NCBI RefSeq assembly: GCF_001446935.1
Contig: NZ_LKKK01000001.1
Coordinates: forward strand, 868,001 to 932,000
Direction: 5' to 3'
Length of the DNA: 64,000 nt
From: Pseudomonas sp. TTU2014-080ASC
GTDB lineage: Bacteria; Pseudomonadota; Gammaproteobacteria; Pseudomonadales; Pseudomonadaceae
The position numbers and the translations under genes are program-made. Shown one piece after another: positions 33,897-46,241 of the stretch (within the stretch, counting starts at the first letter, position 1; each line of letters begins with the position of its first letter). The notes under the pieces are model-generated. The model saw only the letters and a program-made list of their open reading frames with translations. It was not told the DNA's origin and did no database searches.

Positions 33897-35267
33897 TCAA
33901 CGAACGCCAGTATTACGCAGTGCTGCCGGGGTGTAGTTGACGCTGGCGGCTTTGAAACCGAAGTTGTAGGCCGAGCGCTCTTCGTTTTTCATGCCCAGGG
34001 CCAGATAACGGCCTGCAATCACGTCATACAGCGCTTCAAGTGTGTAACCCGGCACATGGTGGTTGTAGTACTGCTGAGCATGCCCCTCAGCCACTCGCCA
34101 GAGTTGACCACGTCCGTCGTAATGGTCAACCAGTGCCAGTTGCCAGCTGTCTTCGTCGAAGTACATATGGCGCTTGGCGTAGATGTGGCGCTCGCCGCTC
34201 TTCAACGTGGCAACCACCTCCCAAACACGGTGCAACTCATAACGGGTCAGGTCTTGGTTGATGTGGCCGGGCTTAATGATCTCGTCATATTTAAGTGACG
34301 GTGAATCGAGCTTGTAGCTGTTGTACGGAATGTACATTTCTTTCTTGCCGACCAGCTGCCAGTCATAGCGATCCGGCGCACCGGAAAACATATCGAAGTT
34401 GTCAGCAGTACGCATGCCGTCGGCAGCTGTACCCGGTCCGTCATAGGCAACCTGCGGTGCACGACGCACGCGACGCTGACCTGCGTTGTAGATCCACGCC
34501 AAGCGAGGCTCTTTAACCTGGTCAATGGTTTCGTGAACCAGCAAGACGTTACCGGCCAAGCGCGCAGGCTCGATCACACGCTGTTTAAAGTAGAGCAAGA
34601 TGTTGGTGGCTTTACCGGCTTGCAAATCAGTCATCTCAGCCGGATAAGCCACTTCATCCTCGAATTTAACAATGCTGAAAGAGCCACCTACTTGAGGAGT
34701 GGCCTGGGCCACAGTGCGGCGGGTATTGCCCCCCCGATATCGGGTGATGTGGTTCCAAACGACTTCGATTCCGCTCTTGGGGATTGGAAACGCGTAGTAG
34801 CGACTTTCCGAGAAATTATGCAGCCCGTTCCCCCCATCAACTGCTGTGGTGTTCAGGGCACTGACTTTTGCTGCCGCATAGGCTGCATCCGGGACTGCAG
34901 TCGTTCGGTGAGTGGGATAGACCGGAATTTTGTAGCTCTGCGGGTAACGCTTAAACATCGCCAATTGGCCTGCCGAGAGTTTGTCTTTATATCGCTCGGC
35001 GGTGTCCGCAGTGATGACGAACAGCGGCTGCTCGTTGGCAAATGGATCGGCCAAAAAGCCTTTGGCGTCGGCGGCACCTGCCGTGGTCGGCAATCCTCCG
35101 GTCCAGGCTGGAATGGTGCCATCTGCATTGCCAGCAACTTCAGCACCTAAGGGCGTGAGACTACTGCCCAGTTGAGCGGCCTCATCCTGGCTGACGGCAG
35201 CCATTGCACTGCATGCCAACAGGCTAAGTGTCAGGGTCGCAACTTTAGGGAAAATGTTTGTGTTCAT
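33897..35267 (-). CDS. DUF1329 outer-membrane-associated protein
   Basis: The 456-residue protein has a signal peptide (VATLTLSLLACSAMA, cleavage near residue 23) and the DUF1329 pattern: LTPLGAEVAGNADGTIPAWTGGLP near 37-60, RTTAVPDAAYAAA near 120, YRGGNTRR, and RYELHRVWEVVATLKSGERHIYAKR near 350. These proteins are close to the LolA/LolB-like lipid-binding fold and are nearly always encoded with a DUF1302 protein. It lies 28 bases after DUF1302. Together they probably act in transport of a hydrophobic compound across the envelope; that is a family-level inference. Confidence 0.88.
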   Translation of the reverse strand: MNTNIFPKVATLTLSLLACSAMAAVSQDEAAQLGSSLTPLGAEVAGNADGTIPAWTGGLPTTAGAADAKGFLADPFANEQPLFVITADTAERYKDKLSAGQLAMFKRYPQSYKIPVYPTHRTTAVPDAAYAAAKVSALNTTAVDGGNGLHNFSESRYYAFPIPKSGIEVVWNHITRYRGGNTRRTVAQATPQVGGSFSIVKFEDEVAYPAEMTDLQAGKATNILLYFKQRVIEPARLAGNVLLVHETIDQVKEPRLAWIYNAGQRRVRRAPQVAYDGPGTAADGMRTADNFDMFSGAPDRYDWQLVGKKEMYIPYNSYKLDSPSLKYDEIIKPGHINQDLTRYELHRVWEVVATLKSGERHIYAKRHMYFDEDSWQLALVDHYDGRGQLWRVAEGHAQQYYNHHVPGYTLEALYDVIAGRYLALGMKNEERSAYNFGFKAASVNYTPAALRNTGVR

Positions 35268-35295
35268 GCGTACAAATCCTTTAACACTGCATTGG

Positions 35296-37071
35296 TCAGA
35301 AGTTCACACCGAAGCTCAGCGCAATAAAGTCGCGGTCGATGCTGGTGTTGTAATCGCCACCGAAAAAGTCGGTGTAACTGAGGCTGGCGGTGTAGGTGTT
35401 TTGATAGTCCGCATTAAGACCCAGACTGATGGCTTTGCTGCCTTCAATGAAATTCGGCCCATAACCGTCAACATCATGGGACCAAGCGATGCTTGGGCTC
35501 AGGTTGACGCCGGCAAACACGTTGCTGTAGTCGAGGCTGGCCCGCACGCGATAGCCCCAGGAGCGGCTGGTGAAGAAACCATCATCGTTACACTGGTCGG
35601 GTTTCGCGGTGTTTAATGCCCCCTCACACAGACTTGCGGGTCCAGCAACTTCGCCAAGCCCGAAGACAGCATCACGGCCATAGCGCAATTCACCGACATC
35701 ATTGCTAATCCCTGTGATGTGGTTGTACCCCACCTCCCCTACCAGCGTGAGGCGACTTGCGCCCAGCACACGGTCGTAAAACTTCACGGCCGATATCTGT
35801 GCCTGAGTAAATGGCAAACGCTTGTACCCTTTGATTTCCTGACCGGGCACAAGCTCAGCGTGACCGCTGGTAAAGACCGGTGAGAATGGCAGCCCAAGCG
35901 ACCCAAATGTTAAGTCTGTGGAGTTAAGCGAAATCGGCATGTTGGGCCGATAACTGAGCTCGCCCCCCAGCGATACACCCTCCACGTTGGTTTGGAAGCT
36001 CAAACCGTACAAACGGATATCTTCCGGGTACTCCAAAAAATAGTTCGCAAACGGCGCGCCGGGAATAAAACTCGCAGAGGGCGCGGTACTCAGGGTAAAA
36101 CTGCCGCTGGGCATGCGGCTGTGATAGTTCATGGCGTACAGGCCGAACTCAGTGTCATTGAGTGATTCCGCGAACCAACGCAGCGCCACACCATATTGCC
36201 CGCTGTCACGTGCATCGCGATCACCTGCACGCGGAATATAAATAGGATTTCCCGGGGCACCGGTGTTGTTCGAGGCCCCCGGCGCGACATCTGCGCCAAA
36301 TACAGCCAGACGATCATTACAGCCATCTGCCGCCGTGTCTGAGCCTGCGAAGAAAGTCCCGCAGTTATCCACAACGGTCTGATCCCACTCCAGCTGATAG
36401 AACGCCTCCATGCTCAACGTCTCAGTCAGACTCTGCGAGACATACAGCATGTTCACCGGGATCAGGCCTTCTTTAATCTCAGCACCAGGGCGACGAAAAG
36501 CGGCGACGTCGACCGGGTTAATCGAGTTAATTGAGTTACCAATAAAGGTGCTCTCTCCCCAACTCACGACTTGCTTGCCGACACGTACACTGCCTGGCAG
36601 CCCGGCGATGTCATAGTTGTGATAGATAAATGCATCGAGAATTTCCGCACCGGATGCCTGAGCAGCCGTCTTGCGGTTGTGGTCGTCGATGTCATAAAGC
36701 AGGCGGCTCTCGTCTTTGGTTTCAAAGTCATACCAATACTTACCGCGCACGAACACGCCGGTGTTGCCGTACTTCAGCTCAAGGTCGTGGATGCCTTTAA
36801 AAATTTTCGAGAAGGTCTCGCCTTTCTTAAAGTTGAGACGCCCGTCATCGCTGGTTTGTGAGGAAGCACGACCGCCATTACGCGTGCCGACCATGTCGGG
36901 ATCAGGCGCACGCGTACTCCAGCTCGCCCCCACAGACAGGGCAGAATCAAACTGAACTTCAAGGTCTCCAACATTGAAAGTTATAGCTTGAATGGGCGTA
37001 ACCCAACTCATTGCGATGGCAGCCACCAATGCACTGGGCTGGAAGATTGCATGCCTTGTTGTTGTTCTCAT
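35296..37071 (-). CDS. DUF1302 outer-membrane beta-barrel protein
   Basis: The 591-residue protein has a signal peptide ending near PIQA at residue 29, many alternating beta-strands, and a terminal Phe (SFGVNF), the standard outer-membrane signal. Family landmarks include WSTRAPDPDMVGTRNGG near 52, YWYDFETKDESRLLYD near 113 and VGKQVVSWGESTFIGNSINSINPVDV near 161. The start at 37071 has AGGAG about 8 bases upstream. It is the first gene of a two-gene unit with DUF1329. It may form a channel for hydrophobic compounds; the ligand is unknown. Confidence 0.9.
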   Translation of the reverse strand: MRTTTRHAIFQPSALVAAIAMSWVTPIQAITFNVGDLEVQFDSALSVGASWSTRAPDPDMVGTRNGGRASSQTSDDGRLNFKKGETFSKIFKGIHDLELKYGNTGVFVRGKYWYDFETKDESRLLYDIDDHNRKTAAQASGAEILDAFIYHNYDIAGLPGSVRVGKQVVSWGESTFIGNSINSINPVDVAAFRRPGAEIKEGLIPVNMLYVSQSLTETLSMEAFYQLEWDQTVVDNCGTFFAGSDTAADGCNDRLAVFGADVAPGASNNTGAPGNPIYIPRAGDRDARDSGQYGVALRWFAESLNDTEFGLYAMNYHSRMPSGSFTLSTAPSASFIPGAPFANYFLEYPEDIRLYGLSFQTNVEGVSLGGELSYRPNMPISLNSTDLTFGSLGLPFSPVFTSGHAELVPGQEIKGYKRLPFTQAQISAVKFYDRVLGASRLTLVGEVGYNHITGISNDVGELRYGRDAVFGLGEVAGPASLCEGALNTAKPDQCNDDGFFTSRSWGYRVRASLDYSNVFAGVNLSPSIAWSHDVDGYGPNFIEGSKAISLGLNADYQNTYTASLSYTDFFGGDYNTSIDRDFIALSFGVNF

Positions 37072-37318
37072 GCGGCTCTCCTGAAAGCGAGGTTTCGTGT
37101 TGAAACATCACGCTACTCAGCCAATAAGTGCCGGATAAGCGCCCGAAAGGGTTATTTGCAGTGTCAGCCAAAAGAGTGAGTCCCGCTCTGGCGCGCCTTT
37201 CAGCCAGTTTATGAGTTCACTCGATAACGCTTTATAGCTGCCGTGAATGACGCATTACTCAGAACCCGGTGGACATGTTTACTGCCAGAACCTTCGAGTA
37301 AATCAGCCCGAAAGAGCC

Positions 37319-37434
37319 GTATTGCTTTCAATACATCGTATCCAAATCAATACAAAGCAGCTCATCTATACAAGGATGGAGGTTTGGAGAGTGCTTCGCA
37401 CTCGCACCGGGCTCAAGCGTATTGAATTCAATAC
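37319..37434 (+). promoter_or_regulatory. Three GTATTG-N4-CAATAC sites, candidate enhancer-binding-protein sites
   Basis: Sites lie at 37319-37334 (perfect arms), 37338-37353 (GTATCC arm imperfect) and 37419-37434 (perfect 16-base palindrome). They lie about 65-180 bases upstream of the sigma-54 promoter, the normal range for enhancers. The P. aeruginosa regulator GcsR, a TyrR-like activator, works from three sites in front of the same operon, although its reported sequence differs. Assignment to a GcsR-like protein is an inference. Confidence 0.75.
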
Positions 37435-37500
37435 AGCCTAACCGTTTTAAATTACGAGTCATCCCTGGCAAAGCCTTTAGATTCAATACTTTCACGTCTA

Positions 37501-37515
37501 TGGCACTGCACTTGC
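37501..37515 (+). promoter_or_regulatory. Sigma-54 (-24/-12) promoter of the gcv operon
   Basis: TGGCAC-N5-TTGC is an exact consensus, with GG and GC ten bases apart. It ends about 92 bases before the gcvH start. It is consistent with RpoN-dependent expression of the glycine-cleavage operon as in P. aeruginosa. Confidence 0.9.
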
Positions 37516-37607
37516 AGATGGCTTCCCAGAACTATTCCGCTTGCATAACTGTGCAAGCCCAACCGCCGCCCACTAAGAACGGCGAGTGATTACTTCGAGG
37601 AGCCTAC

Positions 37608-37985
37608 ATGAGCGAGTTGCGTTTTACCGTTGAGCACGAATGGCTGCGTCAGGACGCCGATGGTCTGGTCACCGTTGGCATTACTGCTTACGCACAAGAC
37701 GCTCTGGGTGACGTAGTTTTCGTCCAACTGCCGGAAGTGCAGGGTTATGCACAAGGTGATGAGGTTGCGGTGCTGGAATCGGTCAAGGCCGCCAGCAACA
37801 TCACCATGCCACTGGATGGCGAAGTGGTTGAAATCAACGGCGAGCTGGAAGGCAGCCCGGAGCTGGTCAACGAAGACCCGCTGGGCAAAGGTTGGTTCTT
37901 CCGTTTCCGCCCGACCAACCCGGCAGCGATCAATGACCTGCTCGACGAAGCTGGTTACGACAACCTGCTCAAATCCAACGGCTGA
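37608..37985 (+). CDS. gcvH: GcvH, glycine cleavage system H protein
   Basis: GcvH carries the lipoyl arm that shuttles the aminomethyl group between the P, T and L proteins. The 125 residues have the biotinyl/lipoyl fold with VGITAYAQDALGDVVFVQLPE and the lipoylation motif VLESVKAASN (Lys60). The start has AGGAG about 8 bases upstream. It opens the operon gcvH-gcvP-glyA-sdaA-gcvT, nine bases before gcvP. The L protein is not encoded here and is normally shared with other dehydrogenases. Confidence 0.96.
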   Translation: MSELRFTVEHEWLRQDADGLVTVGITAYAQDALGDVVFVQLPEVQGYAQGDEVAVLESVKAASNITMPLDGEVVEINGELEGSPELVNEDPLGKGWFFRFRPTNPAAINDLLDEAGYDNLLKSNG

Positions 37986-37994
37986 GATCTCGCG

Positions 37995-40844
<2,850 letters not shown>

Positions 40845-40850
40845 TGAAAC

Positions 40851-40878
40851 CTGCGGCCCGCTCTTCTGCGGGCCGCAG
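40851..40878 (+). promoter_or_regulatory. Perfect 11-bp GC hairpin between gcvP and glyA
   Basis: CTGCGGCCCGC and GCGGGCCGCAG pair completely around a TCTTCT loop, starting 6 bases after the gcvP stop. There is no U-tract, so it is more likely an RNA-processing or stability element, or a partial attenuator, than a full terminator. Confidence 0.75.
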
Positions 40879-40960
40879 CTTGTTCAACTGCTTTTCCGGT
40901 CTATCCGCTTTCGCGGTAGGCCAGTTGCACCCACAAGAATCCCAACGTGAGGCCGCCACC

Positions 40961-42214
40961 ATGTTCAGCAAACACGATCAACTGCAAGGTTACGACGACG
41001 CCCTGCTCGCCGCGATTAATGCAGAAGAACAGCGTCAGGAAGACCATATCGAGCTGATCGCATCGGAAAACTATTGCAGCCAGCGCGTTATGCAGGCGCA
41101 AGGCAGCGGTCTCACTAACAAATACGCCGAAGGCTATCCGGGCAAGCGCTATTACGGCGGTTGCGAGCATGTGGATAAAGTCGAGTTGCTGGCCATTGAG
41201 CGCGCCAAGCAGCTGTTCGGTGCCGACTACGCCAACGTCCAGCCGCATTCCGGCTCTTCCGCCAACAGCGCGGTATATCTGGCCCTGCTGAATGCCGGTG
41301 ACACCATTCTGGGCATGAGCCTGGCCCATGGCGGCCACCTGACCCACGGTGCCAAAGTCTCCTCCTCCGGCAAGCTGTACAACGCCGTGCAGTACGGCAT
41401 CGACGAGCAAGGCCTGATCGACTACGACGAAGTCGAGCGTCTGGCCGTCGAGCACAAGCCGAAGATGATCGTCGCCGGTTTCTCCGCCTACTCGCGCACA
41501 CTCGACTTCGCCCGCTTCCGTGCGATTGCGGACAAAGTCGGCGCGCTGCTGTTTGTTGATATGGCCCACGTGGCCGGTCTGGTTGCCGCCGGGCTTTACC
41601 CGAACCCGATCCCGTTTGCTGATGTGGTCACCACCACAACTCACAAGACCCTGCGCGGCCCGCGCGGCGGCCTGATCCTCGCCAAAGCCAACGAAGAAAT
41701 TGAGAAGAAGCTCAACTCGGCAGTATTCCCCGGCGCTCAGGGCGGCCCGCTGATGCATGTCATCGCCGGTAAAGCCGTGTGCTTTAAAGAGGCGCTGGAG
41801 CCCTCGTTCAAAACCTATCAACAGCAGGTGATCAACAACGCCCGTGCTATGGCCGAAGTGTTTGTCGGTCGCGGCTACGATGTCGTCTCCGGCGGCACCG
41901 ACAACCACCTGATGTTGATCAGTCTGGTCAAACAAGGCCTGACCGGCAAAGCAGCCGATGCTGCGCTGGGTAACGCCCATATCACCGTTAACAAGAACGC
42001 CGTGCCGAACGATCCGCAATCGCCGTTTGTGACCTCCGGCATCCGCATTGGCACACCGGCCGTCACCACCCGTGGTTTCAAAGAAGGCGAATGCCGTGAG
42101 CTGGCCGGTTGGATCTGCGACATTCTCGATGAGATCGAAAACCCGGATGTCGTTGAACGCGTTCGCGGACAAGTCGCAGACCTTTGCAAGGTTTTCCCGG
42201 TCTACGCTGAGTAA
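40961..42214 (+). CDS. glyA: GlyA, serine hydroxymethyltransferase
   Basis: GlyA interconverts serine and glycine with tetrahydrofolate, supplying methylene-THF. The 417-residue product shows [21 protein letters not shown] near 30, YYGGCEHVD and the PLP-lysine motif [15 protein letters not shown] with Lys229. The ORF runs upstream to 40844 but the first 39 residues are the hairpin region; the ATG at 40961 has GAGG upstream and the normal N-terminus. It is the middle gene of the gcv operon, where it turns methylene-THF and glycine into serine for SdaA. Confidence 0.96.
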   Translation: MFSKHDQLQGYDDALLAAINAEEQRQEDHIELIASENYCSQRVMQAQGSGLTNKYAEGYPGKRYYGGCEHVDKVELLAIERAKQLFGADYANVQPHSGSSANSAVYLALLNAGDTILGMSLAHGGHLTHGAKVSSSGKLYNAVQYGIDEQGLIDYDEVERLAVEHKPKMIVAGFSAYSRTLDFARFRAIADKVGALLFVDMAHVAGLVAAGLYPNPIPFADVVTTTTHKTLRGPRGGLILAKANEEIEKKLNSAVFPGAQGGPLMHVIAGKAVCFKEALEPSFKTYQQQVINNARAMAEVFVGRGYDVVSGGTDNHLMLISLVKQGLTGKAADAALGNAHITVNKNAVPNDPQSPFVTSGIRIGTPAVTTRGFKEGECRELAGWICDILDEIENPDVVERVRGQVADLCKVFPVYAE

Positions 42215-42300
42215 GCAGGCAGCTGCATCGGGTGCCGCTATCCGCAGCGCCCGATCATGTTACCCACAAGGACGAAACAGACTCACAGGCGGAGAATTGC

Positions 42301-43677
42301 ATGTCACTCAGTGTGTTTGATCTGTTCAAGATCGGCATTGGCCCTTCCAGCTCCCATACCGTTGGCCCGATGCGGGCAGCGGCGCGTTTTGTCGAAGGAC
42401 TGCAGCGGGAAAACCTGCTGGCCAGCACCCATAGCATCCGTGCCGAGCTGTATGGCTCGCTCGGTGCGACGGGCAAAGGCCACGGCAGTGATAAAGCGGT
42501 TCTGCTCGGCCTTGAAGGTGATCACCCGGACAGCATTGATACCCGCACGATTGATGCGCGTCTGGCGGATATCCGCGCCAACAAAACGCTGAAGCTGCTG
42601 GGCGAGAAGACCATCCGCTTCGTGGAAAAAGAGCACCTGTCGCTGATTCGCAAGCCTCTGCCCTACCACCCCAACGGCATGATCTTCCGTGCGTTCGATG
42701 AAGCAGGCCTGCAAATCCGCAGCCGCGAGTATTACTCGGTAGGCGGCGGCTTTGTGGTGGACGATGAAGCAGCCGGTGCCGACCGTATCGTCGCCGATCA
42801 GACGCCACTGAAATTTCCCTTCACCACGGCCAAGCAACTGATGGAGCATTGCCACCAGCAGCAGCTTTCCATCAGTCAGGTGATGCTCGCTAATGAGTCT
42901 GCCTGGCGTAGTGAAGAAGAAACCCGCAGTGGCCTGCTGCATATCTGGCAGGTGATGCAGGACTGCGTCAGCGCAGGCTGCCAGAACGAAGGCATCATGC
43001 CCGGCGGCCTCAAAGTCAAACGCCGCGCCCCGGCGCTGCACCGCCAACTCAGCAAGAACCCGGAAGCCAGCCTACGCGATGCCTTGAGCGTGCTGGACTG
43101 GGTCAACTTGTATGCCCTGGCGGTCAACGAAGAAAACGCCAGCGGCGGTCGCGTAGTCACAGCCCCCACCAACGGCGCAGCCGGCATCGTCCCAGCAGTG
43201 TTGCATTACTACACCCGCTTTATCCCCGGCGCTAACGACGATGGCGTGGTGCGTTTTCTGCTGACCGCCGCTGCCATCGGCATTCTCTACAAAGAGAACG
43301 CGTCCATCTCCGGGGCGGAGGTCGGCTGCCAGGGTGAAGTCGGCGTGGCTTGCTCCATGGCTGCTGGAGCCCTATGTGAAGTACTGGGCGGCAGCGTTGA
43401 GCAAGTCGAAAACGCCGCCGAGATCGGCATGGAACACAACCTCGGCCTGACCTGCGACCCCATCGGCGGGCTGGTTCAGGTGCCCTGTATCGAACGCAAC
43501 GCCATGGGCTCAATCAAGGCCATTAACGCGGCACGCATGGCCCTACGCGGCGACGGCCAGCATTTTGTTTCACTGGATAAAGTCATCCGCACCATGCGCC
43601 AGACTGGCGCTGACATGAACAACAAATACAAGGAAACCGCACGCGGCGGCCTGGCCGTAAACATCATCGAATGCTGA
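42301..43677 (+). CDS. sdaA: SdaA, L-serine ammonia-lyase (iron-sulfur type)
   Basis: SdaA deaminates L-serine to pyruvate. The 458-residue product begins [21 protein letters not shown], the signature of the beta domain. It carries conserved Cys ligands for the [4Fe-4S] cluster in [12 protein letters not shown] and [17 protein letters not shown]. The start at 42301 has GGAG 8 bases upstream; the ORF extends upstream to 42232 but includes an intergenic hairpin. In this operon it drains serine made by GlyA into central metabolism, completing glycine catabolism. Confidence 0.96.
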   Translation: MSLSVFDLFKIGIGPSSSHTVGPMRAAARFVEGLQRENLLASTHSIRAELYGSLGATGKGHGSDKAVLLGLEGDHPDSIDTRTIDARLADIRANKTLKLLGEKTIRFVEKEHLSLIRKPLPYHPNGMIFRAFDEAGLQIRSREYYSVGGGFVVDDEAAGADRIVADQTPLKFPFTTAKQLMEHCHQQQLSISQVMLANESAWRSEEETRSGLLHIWQVMQDCVSAGCQNEGIMPGGLKVKRRAPALHRQLSKNPEASLRDALSVLDWVNLYALAVNEENASGGRVVTAPTNGAAGIVPAVLHYYTRFIPGANDDGVVRFLLTAAAIGILYKENASISGAEVGCQGEVGVACSMAAGALCEVLGGSVEQVENAAEIGMEHNLGLTCDPIGGLVQVPCIERNAMGSIKAINAARMALRGDGQHFVSLDKVIRTMRQTGADMNNKYKETARGGLAVNIIEC

Positions 43678-43745
43678 TCAAGCGTGCTGTCCTGAATTAA
43701 AAGCGACTGTGGTCGCCCTTCAATCCAATGTACTGGAGCCAACCC

Positions 43746-44870
43746 ATGACCAGCGCAACTCTGGCAAAAACCCCGCTACATGCCCTGCATCTTGAACTGG
43801 GCGCACGCATGGTGCCCTTCGCCGGTTACGACATGCCGGTGCAGTACCCACTCGGCGTACTCAAAGAGCACCTGCACACCCGCGAACAAGCTGGCCTGTT
43901 TGACGTTTCACACATGGGCCAGATCATGCTGCGCGGTCCCAAAGCGGCCGAAGCACTGGAGCATCTGGTACCGGTGGACATCATCGACCTGCCAGTAGGC
44001 ATGCAGCGCTACGCCATGTTCACCGACACCAACGGCGGCATTCTGGATGACCTGATGGTGGCTAATCTGGGTAACGACACCCTGTTTCTAGTCGTCAACG
44101 CCGCCTGCAAAGACCAAGACCTAGCCCACCTGCAGAAGCACATCGGCGATCAATGCGAAATCATCGACTTCTTCGAAAGCCGCGCCCTGCTCGCCCTGCA
44201 AGGCCCGAAAGCCGCTGAAGTGCTGGCCCGCCTGGCACCGGAAGTGACCAAGATGACCTTTATGCAGTTCACTCAGGTACGCCTGCTCGGTGTGGATTGC
44301 TATGTAAGCCGCTCCGGTTACACCGGCGAAGACGGCTACGAGATTTCCGTACCTAACCAGCAAGCCGAAACCCTCGCCCGCAGCCTGCTGGCTGAGCCGG
44401 AAGTGCAACCGATTGGCCTGGGTGCCCGTGACTCGCTGCGCCTGGAAGCCGGCCTGTGCCTGTATGGCCACGACATGAGCAACGAAACCACACCGATCGA
44501 AGCCAGCCTGCTGTGGGCAATCTCCAAACCACGTCGTGCAGACGGTGCCCGCGCCGGTGGTTTCCCCGGTGCCAAACGTATTTTCGAACAGCAGCAAGAG
44601 GGCGTACCGAGCAAGCGCGTCGGCCTGCTGCCGCAGGAGCGCGTGCCGGTACGTGAAGGTGCAGAGATCGTTGCCGCTGATGGTGAAGTCATCGGCAAAG
44701 TCACCAGCGGCGGCTTTGGTCCGACGTTGGGGGCGCCGGTGGCCATGGGCTACGTCAGCGTCAGCCACAGCGCCGTTGATACCGATGTCTGGGCCATCGT
44801 GCGCGGCAAACGCGTCGCCATGAAAGTCGCTAAAACGCCGTTCGTACCGCAACGCTACTACCGCGGCTAA
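43746..44870 (+). CDS. gcvT: GcvT, aminomethyltransferase (T protein)
   Basis: GcvT releases ammonia from the aminomethyl-lipoyl GcvH and makes methylene-THF. The 374 residues include MVPFAGYDMPVQYP near 22, the FDVSHMGQ motif near 54, LLALQGPKAAEVL, the SRSGYTGEDGYEI folate-binding block near 190 and the C-terminal barrel (VGLLPQERVPVREGAEI). The ATG at 43746 with GGAG upstream is preferred to the ORF start at 43728. It is the last gene of the operon, followed by a perfect hairpin. Confidence 0.96.
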   Translation: MTSATLAKTPLHALHLELGARMVPFAGYDMPVQYPLGVLKEHLHTREQAGLFDVSHMGQIMLRGPKAAEALEHLVPVDIIDLPVGMQRYAMFTDTNGGILDDLMVANLGNDTLFLVVNAACKDQDLAHLQKHIGDQCEIIDFFESRALLALQGPKAAEVLARLAPEVTKMTFMQFTQVRLLGVDCYVSRSGYTGEDGYEISVPNQQAETLARSLLAEPEVQPIGLGARDSLRLEAGLCLYGHDMSNETTPIEASLLWAISKPRRADGARAGGFPGAKRIFEQQQEGVPSKRVGLLPQERVPVREGAEIVAADGEVIGKVTSGGFGPTLGAPVAMGYVSVSHSAVDTDVWAIVRGKRVAMKVAKTPFVPQRYYRG

Positions 44871-44879
44871 GCCTGCAGC

Positions 44880-44911
44880 CGTTCGCGCCGACCATAGTGG
44901 CGGCGCGAACG
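44880..44911. terminator. Hairpin between gcvT and the convergent carboxypeptidase gene
   Basis: Eleven perfectly paired bases (CGTTCGCGCCG / CGGCGCGAACG) flank a 10-base loop. It lies 9 bases after each stop codon, but no T-run follows. It probably blocks read-through in both directions or protects 3' ends. Confidence 0.75.
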
Positions 44912-44920
44912 CTCTGTTGA

Positions 44921-46054
44921 TCAGTCGCGCAGATGATCAACCATTGCCGAGGCGACACTCAGCACATCCTTACCCAGCTGCTTCGAGCGTGCGCTGCTCC
45001 AGCCTGTCTGCGGATTAGGCCGGTCATCATGATCCTTGAACGGCATTTCGATGGTCAGCGACAGACAATCGAACTCCATCCCCACTGAGTTGGCCGCCAG
45101 ACTGGTATTGGCCTCGCCAAACTGCTGCGGCGCATAGCCAAACAGAGTCTGAAACTCAGCGCCGTGCTCAATCAGGCGACGTCCAAACTCCTCCTCCAAC
45201 GCCGCTAAGCGCGGGGTAAAGGTCGGATTGCCGGAGCAGCCTGCGGTGAACACGTGGGGGATTTCCTCGTCACCGTGGATATCAAGGAACATATCCACTC
45301 CGATATCACGCATCTGCTGCTGAATGAAATAAACCTCTGGTGTCTCCGCTTCAGTCGCGGACTGCCAAGCCCGGTTAAGGTCGCGTCCGGCCATATTGGT
45401 ACGCAGATGACCGTGGAAAGCGCCGTCCGGATTCACGTTGGGCACCAGATACAGCTCGGCCTGATCCAGCAGCCTCTCCATCTCTTCATCGCCATTGGAT
45501 TGCAGGCGCTCAATCAGTCCTTCCATAAACCATTCGGCCATGTGCTCACCGGGATGCTGCTGGGCGATGATCCAGATTTTTTTCGACGCTTCAGAATGGC
45601 GCTTAATGCGCAATAGCGGAATGTCACGGCCTTCGATGCTTTTGCCGGTTGCCACCAGCTCGGCTCCCGCCAGAGTGCGGGCATCCTCGATCAGGCGATC
45701 ATGCCGCGCCCGGCTATAGGGTTCGAAATAGGCAAACCAGACTTTTGTGCCTTGCACTTCCAGCTCAAAATTCAGCGCGCCTTCAACAAACTGGCTCGGC
45801 ACGCGAAACCAGCTGCGTTGGTCATAGGTAGCCACGACGTTGTAGCCATCCCAGGCATTCGGATAAGAGGACTGGCTGGCGTTAGTCAAGCTGAAACCAT
45901 AACGCTGCCCCTCTTTCAGGTCATCGACCTTGAAGTGGAACCACTGAAAGTGACCACTGTTTGTATCCGGGCGGATTGCCAGCAACACTTTCTGCGGATT
46001 CTCGACATCGAGTACCTGAATATTGCCGCTGTCAAAATCTGAGTTGATTTGCAT
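44921..46054 (-). CDS. M14-family zinc carboxypeptidase (cytosolic carboxypeptidase-like)
   Basis: The 377-residue protein has an N-terminal beta-sandwich (INSDFDSGNIQVLDVENP, WFHFKVDDLKEGQRYGFSLTNA) followed by an M14 peptidase domain. Zinc ligands are in QQHPGEHMAEWF near 165-176 (His and Glu) and FLDIHGDEEIPH (His). NPDGAFHGHLRTNMAGRDLNRAW provides the substrate-binding Arg/Asn. The combination is that of bacterial AGBL/CCP-like carboxypeptidases. No signal peptide is seen, so a cytoplasmic location is likely; the natural substrate is unknown. The ATG at 46054 is preferred to a TTG at 46063. Confidence 0.9.
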   Translation of the reverse strand: MQINSDFDSGNIQVLDVENPQKVLLAIRPDTNSGHFQWFHFKVDDLKEGQRYGFSLTNASQSSYPNAWDGYNVVATYDQRSWFRVPSQFVEGALNFELEVQGTKVWFAYFEPYSRARHDRLIEDARTLAGAELVATGKSIEGRDIPLLRIKRHSEASKKIWIIAQQHPGEHMAEWFMEGLIERLQSNGDEEMERLLDQAELYLVPNVNPDGAFHGHLRTNMAGRDLNRAWQSATEAETPEVYFIQQQMRDIGVDMFLDIHGDEEIPHVFTAGCSGNPTFTPRLAALEEEFGRRLIEHGAEFQTLFGYAPQQFGEANTSLAANSVGMEFDCLSLTIEMPFKDHDDRPNPQTGWSSARSKQLGKDVLSVASAMVDHLRD

Positions 46055-46241
46055 GGAGTTCAACCAGCCTGAAATAAATATGAGCTAACAAGAATCGCAG
46101 CTCTTACCGTGGAGTTAAATGCCCAATACGACAAACTGATATGTATTCTGTCCCATGCAGGAATTTCCCCTCGCAACTTCTCTACTACCCTACAGTCTCT
46201 GAGTATTAGCCCCTGATAGCCCAGCCAAGGAGAACCAGATT

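Larger units (their letters stand above)
37072..37607. other. Long divergent leader between DUF1302 and gcvH
   Basis: This 536-base non-coding stretch carries the upstream control region of the gcv operon: three paired 6-mer sites, a small GAGTGC-TTC-GCACTC hairpin at 37389-37403, a half-site CAATAC near 37483 and the sigma-54 promoter at 37501. The DUF1302 promoter must lie in the left part. No glycine-riboswitch motif was found. Confidence 0.8.

Noticed and set aside
37247-37441. Two short ORFs of 60-64 codons in the gcv leader
   Set aside because: They cover the regulatory palindromes, lack ribosome-binding sites, and have unnatural amino-acid composition.
37072-37607. Glycine riboswitch in the gcvH leader
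   Set aside because: The conserved paired aptamer motifs were not found. Promoter and palindromic sites account for the leader instead.
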